A stretch of DNA of 64,000 nucleotides from the NCBI GenBank assembly GCA_000697665.1, contig KL197738.1, positions 66,128-130,127 on the forward strand, in the 5' to 3' direction. The notes beneath the pieces were generated by a model that saw nothing but the letters and a program-made list of their open reading frames with translations, ran no database searches and was not told where the DNA came from. Numbering within the stretch: the first letter of the stretch is position 1; each line of letters starts with the position of its first letter. The DNA comes from Jaapia argillacea MUCL 33604 (Eukaryota > Basidiomycota > Agaricomycetes > Jaapiales > Jaapiaceae). The position numbers were made by a program, and so were the translations under genes. Of the stretch, positions 34,077 through 44,511 are shown piece by piece.

Positions 34077-37000
34077 CTATAAGGCACAATGTTTTAGTGA
34101 ATCTAGGTTGCATAAGATAAGGTGTACCATCAAGTTTTGAATCACTTGTTGAAAAAGCCATTCTTGAATTGTCTCCTTGGACCAGTTAGAGTTAAAGGTG
34201 TCTTGGAGACAGCCATGAAGATTCAGGATTGTTCTAGAAGTTTGGCATTCACTAGTAGCCTTGGTAAATGCTTTGGAGAAGTCTGGCTCAGACAGCTTCT
34301 GGGCATGCTCAGCAATTATAAGCATAACTAAGAGTATGGTGTGAATAGTAATGAAAGTATAAAGTTGATTGGAAATACCAGCAAGGGCATAGATATTGAT
34401 TGAAGTGGAAGACTGGTTAAAGGGATTAATGAGAAATTTGAATAATGGAGTAAGCAAATAAATTCTCACAGAATCAACAGTCTCAAACCCCGTAATAGCT
34501 GACTTCAGGTCAATAAGACATGAATCCTAGAACATATTGTAATAGTGAAGGTGGGATGAAAAGGTGCATAGTAACGTTGAATATGCATACCATCTGAATG
34601 AATGAATTAAGCTATGATAATCACCCTCAACAAAGCACTCACTTTCTAGTAGGCAATGAAAGCCAGCAAAAGTAGGTCAGGTAATAAGTGCAAGATAGAC
34701 CACCCTCAATAGAACACTTACTCCCTAGTAGGCAATGAAAGCCAGCAAAAGCAGGTCAGATGATGAGTCCAAGATAGACCACCCTCAACAGAACACTCAC
34801 TCCCTAGTAGGTAATGAAAGCCAGCAAAAGTAGGTCAGGTAATGAGTCCAAGATAGACCACCCTCAACAGAGGACTCACAGGCTAGTAGGCAATAAAAGC
34901 CAGCAAAAACAGGTCAGGCAATGAGTGCAAGATAGACCACCCTCAATAGAGCACTCACTTCCTAGTAGGCAATGAAAGCCAGCAAAAGCAGGTCAGGTGA
35001 TAAGTCTAAGATAGACCACTCTGAACAGAGCACTCACATCCTGGTAGGCCATGAAAGCCAGCAAAAGCAGGTCAGGTAATGAGTCCAAGATAGACCACCC
35101 TCAATAGAGCACTCACTACCTAGTAAGTAGTGAAAGCCAGCAAAAGCAGGTCAGGTAAAGAGTCTAAGATAGACCACCCTGAACAGAGCACTCACATCCT
35201 AGTTGGCAATGAAAGCCAGCAAAAGCAGGTCAGATAATGAGTCCAAGATAGACCACCCTCAACAGAGCACTTACTCGCTAGTAGACAATGAAAGCCAGCA
35301 AAAACAGGTCAGGTGATGAGTGCAAGGTAGACCACCCTCAATAGAGCACTCACAAACTAGTAGGCAATGGAAGCCAGCAAAAGCAGGTCAGATAATGAGT
35401 GCAAGATAGACCACCCTCAATAGAGCACTCACATACTAGTAGGCAATGAAAGCCAGCAAAAGCAGGTCAGATAAAGAGTGCAAGATAGACCCAAACAGAG
35501 CACTCACTTCCTAGTAGGCAATAAAAGCCAGTGAAATCAGGTCAGGTAATGAGTCCAAGATAGACCACCTTTAACAGAGCACTCACTCCCTAGTAGGCAA
35601 TGAAAGCCAGCAAAAGCAGGTCAGGTAATGAGTCCAAGATAGACCACCCTCAGCAGAGCACTCACTCGCTAGTAGACAGTGAAAGCCAGCAAAAGCCAGC
35701 CAGGTCATAAGTCCAAGATAGACTACCCTCAATAGGACACTCACTGCCTAGTAGACATAAAAGCCAGCAAAAGTAGGTCAGGTAATAAGTCCAAGATAGA
35801 CCACCCTCAATAGAGTACTCACTCCCTAGTAGGCAATGAAAGCCAGCAAAAGCAGGTTAGGTGATTAGTGCAAGATAGACTACCCTCAATGGAGCACTCA
35901 CCCGCTAGTAGGCAATGAAAGCCAGCAAAAGCAGGTCAGGTGATGAGTGCAAGATAGACTACCCTTAACGGAGCACTCACAAACTAGTAGGCAATGTAAG
36001 CCAGTAAAAGCTGGTCAGGTAAAGAGTGCAAGATAGACCTGAACAGAGCACTCACTTCCTAGTAGGCAATAAAAGCCAGCAAAAGCAGGTCAGGTAATGA
36101 GTCCAAGATAGACCAGCCTCAACAGAGCACTCACTCTCTAGTAGGCAACAAAAGCCAGCAAAAGCAGGTCAGGTAATGAGTCTAAGATAGACCACCCTCA
36201 ACAGAGCACTCACATACTAGTAAACATTAAAAGCCAGCAAAAGCAGGTCAGGTAGTGAGTGCAAGATAGACCACCCTCAACAGAGCACTCACTCCCTAGT
36301 AGACAATGAAAGCCAGTAAAGGCAGGTCAGGTAATGAGTTCAAGATAGACTACTCTTAATAGAGCACTCACAAACTAGTAGGCAATGAAAACCAGCAAAA
36401 GGAGGTTGGTTAATGAGTGTAAGATAGACCATCTTCAACAGAGTACTCACAGCCTAGTAGATTTTAGTCTCTTACTTCAACTAGCCAGTATTTCTTTGGA
36501 CTTACCCAGAATTTTGGAAACAATGGTAGTACTCTGAACCCCATTTCTTCATCAACAGCTTGGTCAGTTATCTTCAAAGCCTCTCTAAAACATCATCATC
36601 ATCAATGTGTTACCATAGAACTAATCCCAGCACTTTACCCAATTGCTTGTTTGATATTGAGCTTTAAATCTTTTGCTTGTACTGAAATGAACAAGCGACG
36701 TAACCCATCATCATCAATGGCAGCAGCAGTTCTTTCAATAAGTTCAGAGCAGTTGTTTTCTGGTTTATCCATATCTGTGGATATCTTATCAGCCATATAT
36801 TTATGGAAGGAACTATCAGCAGATCAAGTTACCTTGCAAGCATATCCATTCCTTTGGCTGATAAGGTACTGCTTTCAACCTGGACAAATACTGCTCCTGA
36901 AATATTTTATTAGCATATTGAGAAGCTCCTTGAAATGCTTCCTGGTCAGTCTTGCCATCTTCTAAGAGCTTCCCGAAGGTGATGTTGATCTGAGCATCAA

Positions 37001-37781
37001 ATTTGGTAAAGATTGCAATCACAGGAACTGGTGTGATTGGCAAGTCAGACAATACCTCATCCTGATATAATAAGCTTACCTCCCCAAGTTCCTTCCTTGA
37101 AGAAGCCCAATTCCGGGTCTGAAAGTGGTCGGGAGTCATCCATCGGAACACAATACCTGAAATACAGGAGCTATAGTCACATCACAGAATTCCCAGAACA
37201 TCAATCCTTACCAAATTGCATGCACCTTGTCCTTTAATTGCTCATGATCGGACCGCTTCCTAATGAACTCCCGAACAATTTCCATCTCTCCTACCGCTCC
37301 AGCTTCAAACCCACGGGAGTCATGGAATATGAACTGGCTTCCGGGAAAGGTGATTTGATGCTCGATATTGTGCTCTCCGCGCTACAGAAGTAACAATGAA
37401 GAAATTAAGCTGATCTGTGAATTGCTGAACCCAACCAATGTCTACCTGCAAAGTCGGCTTCTGGAACAATGCAGATGTTTTCTGGAAGAAGCCTCCTCTC
37501 AACTTGGAGAATGTCAGTACTATCATTTCGCAATCCAAAAGATCATCACAACACACCTTTTTCCCGTTCTGATCATAGACGATCGGCTTGGTCTCGGGTG
37601 TTGCATTGCATACCTTGTGGAGGATGGTTGTCTTCCCTGCGTTGGCTTTCCCGATGACGAGGATTCGGAACTGAGGGCAGCTGGCTCGAAGCGCCATGAT
37701 ATTGTTGGTGCCGCTGGGGGGTACGGATGGACCATTGTCATCGGCGTTGACGACTCGGGAAACTTCTGGGATGGCAGACAT
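34077..37781 (-). CDS. P-loop GTPase (AIG1/G-domain-like) containing an array of candidate one-codon exons
   Basis: ATG 37781 starts MSAIPEVSRVV. The G1 loop is FRILVIGKANAGKTT; KPTLQ then RGEHNIEHQ leads to G3-type FIFHDSRGFEAG; then KVHAIWYCVPMDDSRPL and G4-type IAIFTKFD. These motifs and their spacing match the agaric G-domain proteins related to AIG1/TRAFAC GTPases. Later exons give LIERTAAAIDDDGLRRLFIS and KQAIGEALKITDQAVDEEMG, then FRVLPLFPKFW ending at 36506. Next come 24 separate 3-nt exons (36453 down to 34643) and a last exon 34526-34077 (DSCLIDLKSAITG, then a hydrophobic helix ILLVMLIIAEHAQ and a helical C-terminus). Frame is kept throughout in phase 0. If the whole array were instead removed as one 2-kb intron, the frame would also hold, so the protein is plausible either way. 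The 5' half is CpG-normal, while the 3' half lies in CpG-poor DNA. The biological role is unknown. Confidence 0.7.
34622..36460 (-). repeat. 79-bp tandem array: 24 variable 3-nt slots between near-identical intron-like units
   Basis: On the minus strand each unit is a 3-nt slot plus a 76-nt intron-like segment: donor GTGAGT (22 of 24) or GTAAGT (slots at 34722 and 35275), an internal CTGAC about 31 nt before the end, a pyrimidine-rich stretch, and an acceptor CTAG (one CCAG). One unit has CTAAC instead of CTGAC; two others have different possible branch sites. Two segments are 72 nt and one is 75, yet every slot is exactly 3 nt. Plus-strand slot starts: 34643, 34722, 34801, 34880, 34959, 35038, 35117, 35196, 35275, 35354, 35433, 35508, 35587, 35666, 35745, 35823, 35902, 35981, 36056, 36135, 36214, 36293, 36372, 36451. 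Slots encode 13 different sense codons (10 amino acids: A, D, E, F, G, K, P, R, V, Y) and no stop. Confidence 0.92.
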
Positions 37782-40700
37782 ATTCGGGGGTAGATAGATC
37801 AATGAGGCGGGTCGAGGACTTGGTGTCGACAGAGACGTTGGGTGGGTTGAAACGCTGACAACGAGAGGGCTGCGAGCGGAGTCGAAGCGCCACCTCATGC
37901 CAGTTGCACGTGCAGCCTCCTCCATCTCGACGTTGAACCAATGGCATTGATCGTCTCTGCTGGCAGCTGTATTCGATTGGCTCTCACTGGTCTCTCCGAC
38001 CTAGTTCTCAACATTCGCTATCAATCGGGTGGTACTTGGTTTGCCCCATGATCATCGATCATCCATTGAACAAGGCGATTCATCGAGTGTTGAAGCGGTC
38101 AAGTGGATCACCGAAGTAGTTGCTAGTCCATTACATTCTGTTACCCTTTCTGTCCATTTGCTGATACTCGTATTTAGTGTCCCGGGTTCCGTACCAGAAC
38201 ATCTTCACTCTCGGACCACCCGCATCGGCCACTCAATGTTCTCTATTCGCCGATGGAGACGAAGTCCCTTCAGCTGCCGTTGTGCCCGACTTATGGTTAT
38301 CTCCATCTTCGACAACAGAGCCCGTCGGTATTTCCGAGCCATCATCCAGCGTCTTCCAAGTGGCAACACCGTGGGTGGTGCTGGCTGCTCGTTGGAGACA
38401 CGAAGCCTGCGATGGTCGGTTGTGCGTCTGGGAGATTTTGAGGAGTAGGAAGGAACTTTGACGCACGGCTACCATCCAGGTACGTGTATGTATGATCCTC
38501 TTCTGTCATTCAACACTGACTAATCCGCGCCAGACGATCACATCTTTCAGTCAATTCGATCTTTACATCCGTCGTCCCCCTTCCCCAACCTCCTCACCAA
38601 TCGCGTCGACGCCCATCCTTTCCCACATTTCTGGTTATGCGATGGCTCAATACCCCCGCCGTTAAATTACGGTCACGACACGATATGGATACTGTCCTGA
38701 TGGGATTTTGTTCAGATCTTTCATTCAGTCGCCGAAGCTCTAAATGAGCGAGCCCACACCCTTTGAAGCGGAGGCTTGATTCGAGTGAATCGGCCCGATA
38801 GCTCCGCGGAGTGAGAAACCGAATGATGCACTGCCTCTATCCTCCCCGTTACCGCCTCTCCGCCTCAGCTTCACATCGTCGGCAACTACTCCGGGGGAAA
38901 CGTCTTGAAGCCCTTGCCCGACTGCCGCATCGAGTATTGTCGTTTCATCGAATGCGAGTGTCTCAACACAAGCGTCAACGATGAATTAGTCGAAGGGTTG
39001 GTAGTGGGGAGTTGTGTGAAGATCGTTTGGAGGTTCAGTGAACGTTGAAGTTTGGTGTGAGTATGGATGGCTTATGTTGGTCGATCGATAAACCTAGGTG
39101 CTCGATGCCAGTCAACTACTTCTCGGATTTACTGCCATGATCCGAATTATAGATCGTTCACAAACTTAGGGCCCCAAGTGCCGACCAACACTATCTTCCG
39201 ATCCCGGTCAATGATGAACTTTTTCCCTCCCACTCACATAGCGCCTCTCATCGCCTAGCGGTTTCCAAACCGAGGAGCGACATCACGCCTCAACTAATAC
39301 CCAAGACGTTTCCGGAACGACGAGTCCAAGACGATGGAAAGGCGGCTGAGAGCACATTGGTAGAGGATGGTTGAGAGCGAGGAAGCGCGAAAGATGGAAC
39401 TCATAGATGGGGGATCAACGGCTCGTGGCTTCGTCTTGTTGCTCCGTCGTCGTGGGTACTTCTGCTGATCCTCGCCGTAGAGTGGCCCATTGCTTCGGTA
39501 ACCCTCTACCAGTCCTACTCGCAGCATCTAGAACGAGCTACACGTCGCCCTCCCTTACCGAACGTATGTACTCGCTCCTATCGAGACGAGTTCCACCCTC
39601 AGCTCCTCATCTTCCATCGTGTAAGACGTCAACCTCAGTCGATGGCGGTTGGCATATCATGTTTGAGATGGATGTGATTGGCGGGTAGCTTTCAAAAGAG
39701 GGATCATACGAGACGACCAGTGCTACATTGATTGATGTGGAATTCGCGTGAGATGAAATGACCGAAATTCAGGCCTGAGATTGACTTTCAATGAATCCTA
39801 GTCATACCGTGCGTGGACAGTGTGGCCCTACGTTCTCGGACTTGGATTTTCTATAGCTTCGTTGATCGAATGAGAGGGTTGTAGAGCGGTCGCAGAGCAG
39901 CTACGGTTCACAACCGTCGTGAAGTCCGAGGTTTACTCTCATAACATCTGTCCCTTCAATCTATATTGTACAGCATTCTTTGAACTATGTTTGAGGACAC
40001 AAACCATTGCATTGGGCTGATTGTAGATAAGAAGGCAGCACGAGAAGGAAGACGCCGATACCAGGCAGGAAGACGAGGTTGAGGCTGGGTTCAAACTAAG
40101 ATGATACAGTCTGTGATGTAAGAGTACAATCAAACACGCATATAGTGACTGATTACCTCGTCATTTGAGTCTCATTGTCGGGCTTGACCATGAGTATTGT
40201 AAAGATGTATGCGTGATCGATTACTGAGAGCTGCGGAATAGGGGTCGACGATCTCATGGAGATGCCAAGAAGGGCACAGGTAGTTCGTGTGTGGGATCTA
40301 GAAGGGCAGATATCCATATACGCCGTCAGCCCGATACTTGACGTGAGCTCCTAAAAATCGTCTCATCGATTGAATCCATAACCCTCCCACTGCCAGGCAA
40401 AGCAAGTTTCTCGCTCTCGTCCCGTTCATCCCAGCGATTATAGTACACAGGGTCCGTTCCGAGTAGCTTGCGTGGAGGTGTTGAAGATGTATGCTTGAGT
40501 AACGGTTGCGCGCAGAGGGGGAAGGAGGAAAACCCGTTGGGCGGCCAAGGCACATCCAACTGAACCATGCGGTAAGGGTCAGACTGAAATGGGGATGAGG
40601 CATATGACTTACCAGCTACGAAGGACCTGATACATCTGTCTCTGGTGCTGCTTCACCACAAAGGATGGGCTGTGCGTCAACTTCGAATCTTGTCTATTCA

Positions 40701-41671
40701 CCATGGTAGCGTATATGTAACGCTAAGTACCGTCCGGCACGGATAGGGTTGGACTCTGATATGACAGGTCGAGCAGAACTGACAAGGAGGTGAGTTTTTT
40801 GGTGATTTCGAAGAGATCGGCCATCCGAGACTTCACCTAGACAATAGTAATCATCTTTCCTACAGAACAATAGGCGGTCTGTCGAGTAAGGGGTTCGTAT
40901 GACCATATTGACACACAATAGGGCGTTTTCGCCCATGGAGAGCAGGCAGCGCTGATAAGGGCGGGACGTTAGCTTGAAACTCACGCAACCACACATATAG
41001 CCATATTATCTTACGTTTCGACTTTTATCGTTCTTATTTCTCATCCAATCGTCAAACTCTAGTCCTTCTTTCTAGTATCGCAGTGAGCCGATGGTGATCT
41101 CGTTTGGCGTATAATCCGCAGCGGTTCAGTAGGTGGGTACACCACGATCGCTAGGGAAGGTCGATACCGTGGCATGAACTGATCATCGAGCTGGTTGACA
41201 GGTGTGAGGAAGAAACCGAGTCAGAATCATATCGACAACGATTTTAGACGAAGGCGCCATGTCGAAAGTCTACAGAAAGGCATCAGCATAAGTCAATGCT
41301 GAACGTAAAGCCTCGTCCGGTGGAAGGTCCCATATGACGACCAACGATGCACAGGTGAAGCCTATGATAACCTCTCGCAGGCATCGTCAGGGAGTCCAGG
41401 GTAGCATGGCAAGCGCACCATCGAGTGGTATAGCTCGCATGAAATAGTATGAAGGCGTATCACTCACTGATCAGGCTACCAGTTTCTGGCAGGCAGGACT
41501 CGGGCAGGACTGTGCAAACCAAACGTGTAGTCGGGACATACTCGTTGCGCAACGTCGATTGCAATTTAGACTAGGACATTGAGCAGTTATGCGTCCACAC
41601 AGGAGACGAGGTTCAAAAAGAGAGCCACGATGATGGACGATGACTGCCAAAATGTTACCCACCACGATTGT
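37782..41671. other. 3.9-kb region with no recognised gene
   Basis: CpG-normal sequence between the GTPase gene and duplication block D. It contains many short frames on both strands. The most gene-like is on the minus strand at 40300-41000, where PWPPNGFSSFPLCAQPLL and NRWDERDESEKLALPGSG could be exons of a small spliced gene. I could not match it to a family. The GTPase promoter should lie just above 37781. Confidence 0.4.
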
Positions 41672-42771
41672 TGCCATCCAACTCATCAATCTTGTACTTC
41701 AACCATGTCGGCTCAGACTTTGATTGTCGACTACGGCCGTCACATCGTTTCAATCAGCTATCCGCAGATTCTCGGTCAAAGACAGCAGAAAACGACGCTC
41801 GTCAGGTGTATACACATCCAGCAGCAGCTGAGCCGGCGTGATGCTGGTCGAGACACGTTAGTACGTTGAACACCTCCAGTCCTTCCCTTCCCATTTGGGC
41901 TCATTCCTTCGTTCTTTCTTTCCCAGTGTCCAGTCGTTGACCTTCAGATGCGAGTGCCAACCACAAACCTCATGTCTCGAAGCCTTCCTCTTTTTTCTCT
42001 AGCCCCTCAATCTGACCAGGATATCAAACATATCCTACCCGTAACTTCTCAGAGTTTTGCTGGGGTCGTTGCACCCAGCCTGGGCCATGGTGGGGTGGGG
42101 CAAGGGTTGGGATGAAAACGAGGTTGTCGAAGTGGAGGTAGCATGAAGGTTAGCTGGCTCGGGTTCCTATGACCGCGCCCACTCGCCGTCCAACTAGAAT
42201 CCCGTCTCATATGCGAGTCTCTGTCGCTTTGATCCGACCCCAGTGATCTGACGGCGTTCTACCCGCTAGATGAATACCTGGTCATTTGAAGAACATCAAG
42301 TACATTTCCGGACGTACCGCCCCATCACCTACAAAGCGACGATCTGTCCAATATCCTTCTCCGATACCGCTCATGATCCTCGCTCTGTCTCCTAACCACC
42401 TACCAACATATACAGCAATACATGCAAGTGTCGAGGATCACGCCACTATTTTATCGGATGGGAGGTCGGCTATTGGAAGGGAGACAGCGAGGGAGAAGGG
42501 AGGGAATGGGGGTCTCTCTAAGATAAGATGGTTCCCAACTTCTCGAATGTGAATTCCGGTGTTGGGTGTGAGTCCCTCTTCTCCCTCTTCAATTTCCGTT
42601 TTCCGACGACGCGATTTCAGCTTTCTGAGGCCGATAGGAGGAACGAAGCTTATCATTGCTCCCGACGACAAGTACTCAAGGCCATCTGCACAACGAGGAC
42701 CTCACAAGTATCCTACTCGGGCGGACTGATGCGTCTACAAACGGAACTCCTCTTCTCTGTGGAATTCACCG

Positions 42772-43173
42772 TTGTCAACCAAGAGAGCAAGTCTTGGGGT
42801 CGCGCGGAGTGTTCGGGAGGAGTGGATGGCATTCATTGATCTCAAGAGGGAGTATCATATGATGAGTGTGCCGGAGGACTTTCAGCTGCTTCACGATGAG
42901 GAGAGGGTGCCCAAGAGGCCGAGAACGGACTCTACGGCAACGTACGTATTCTCTCGTTGCTCTTGTTCTCTAGTGTCTGACAAGATCTTCGTAGACGGAT
43001 TTCTGCCTCGATCAACATTTGGAATCGCGAACGCGAAAGTGGAGATCTGGGTTCACCGTTGCCGCATCTGGTCAAGCCTCGCGAATGATATACTGCCATC
43101 GACCGACAGATACAACTTCAGCTTGGCGAGAAGAAGGGACGAGATCACCATTGGGAGCATATGGTCGAGGTGA
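42772..43173 (+). CDS. Unidentified frame inside duplication block D
   Basis: A 133-codon frame with REEWMAFIDLKREYHMMSVP, DEERVPKRPRTDSTAT (possible basic nuclear signal), then IFVDGFLPRSTFGIANAKVE and WVHRCRIWSSLAND. A GT donor follows TCTACGGCAAC near 42942, so the true gene may be spliced. The block C copy (about 22935-23330) is decayed at CpGs. No family recognised; it may be the remnant of a gene whose 5' part lies at 42440-42770. Confidence 0.3.
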   Translation: MSTKRASLGVARSVREEWMAFIDLKREYHMMSVPEDFQLLHDEERVPKRPRTDSTATYVFSRCSCSLVSDKIFVDGFLPRSTFGIANAKVEIWVHRCRIWSSLANDILPSTDRYNFSLARRRDEITIGSIWSR

Positions 43174-43261
43174 GTAAACCTTGATTCATCCCTCATGCAG
43201 TCGTCTTTACTGACCAGTTTGTACCTCAGAACCCCTGTCAACCAATGCCCACCCCATATGC

Positions 43262-44511
43262 TCAGCGGTTTCACAAACCCATGCCACCTTTCAAGTCCGT
43301 CACGAAGTTGCCTCTGTCCGCGGATGAAGAAGAGTCCTCACATAACTACCAATCTGTGCGGATGCAACTTGGGCGAGGAGGTGGACTATTCCTTGACCGA
43401 CACTCCGATGTCAGGCCATCGCTGCTCTGGTTGGCGAGGGGGATTATGTGGCCGTTCGGCTGTTATGGTGGATGATGATGCATCTCCAGATGTCCGTTCC
43501 ATACGTTACGCGAAGTTGGGCACACGTCGATGTCGTCTCATTTTTGCTCCTCTCTCCGTGACGGGTGAGGACTATCCTGTGTGCCATTGTGGTTAAGTTT
43601 GTGATCACTTAAAATCTTCTCCGTATCCAGGCGAAGAGGAACAGGTAGGATCCGTCGAGTCTGGAGAACGTATTGGAGAGATTATATTGCGTCTATGGCG
43701 AGGAGAGACAAAATTGCGAGGGGAAGAGGAGATGTCGAGACCCACCGAACGACAGTCACGTGCTCTGCCCGAATCGCAGACCCCTATCCACGAAGAATCT
43801 ACAAAGGCAGGACTACACCGCGTCCAGTACGTTCTCTCCTTCTATCACAGACGTTGAATCTAATCCTGGTCAGGTTCGAGGAATGCCCCAGCATCCGTCA
43901 CCACAAGCGCCGAAATACTTGGGTTAACCTTGATAAAAGACACTTCGCCAACTTTCTTTCCCGCTACCGACCGAAAGGTGTGCCCCTTCCGCGTGCTGAC
44001 TCCTAGGGCCTGACTCTCCTCACTCTGAAAGATGATACTCACCTCCGCCAGACATCCTTCAAGCCAACGGTATTATTCCCCGAAGCGTCCAGGCCGACGC
44101 CACCGACGCCACCATCGAAATTATCGAAGTCGATTCCTCTGATATCGAAGATCGTCCACCTAGCAAGGTTCAAACCCCCAGGAATGAATCTTCGAAAAAG
44201 CGCCGTGCGAATACGCGACCTGAATCTAACGAAGAAAGCGGGAATGAAGACGAGGGTACCGAGATCAAGCTCTTGCAGGCTAGTGCACGACACAACGCCA
44301 CCCTTTTCTGACACTAACCCTTGGGGCGACGACAGGATCGGCTCAAGACCTTGGAGGAAATCAAGACGGTTCAGGTTAGTGATACGGTACTTTCTTGGAC
44401 CTGACGTTTGACCGAGATTCATCGGCGAGGTTAGTTGAACTCCAGGTGAAGAAGTCATCTGGGAAGAAGCAGAAATCCAAATCCAAACGAGTCAAGGTCG
44501 ACTCAACCTAG
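43262..44511 (+). pseudogene. DUF7918 copy D, first exon missing
   Basis: From SPDVRSIRYAKLGTRRCRLI onward this copy follows copy A exon for exon: GEEEQVGSVESGERIGEII, PIHEESTKAGLHRVQ, NTWVNLDKRHFANFLSRYRP, DILQANGIIP and the acidic tail to TAG 44509-44511. The MPQ...WISVDG exon is absent and is replaced by sequence of the preceding block. It could be a chimeric gene or a truncated relic. Confidence 0.6.

Larger units (their letters stand above)
41672..44511 (+). repeat. Segmental duplication block D, CpG-rich copy (partner 21860-25290)
   Basis: The better preserved partner of block C, in the same orientation and retaining CpG sites that are TpG/CpA in block C. It includes an unidentified frame (42772-43173) and a 5'-replaced DUF7918 gene (43262-44511). 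It lacks the LTR present in block C and so shows the pre-insertion state. Confidence 0.85.

Noticed and set aside
34077-36460. Treating the 79-bp array as a CRISPR array
   Set aside because: The variable part is only 3 bases, the repeats are intron-like with splice signals, and the organism is a fungus. Nothing else fits CRISPR.
36651-36965. Plus-strand 104-codon frame over the GTPase exons
   Set aside because: It is the antisense shadow of minus-strand exons (LIERTAAAIDDDGLRRLF and neighbours).
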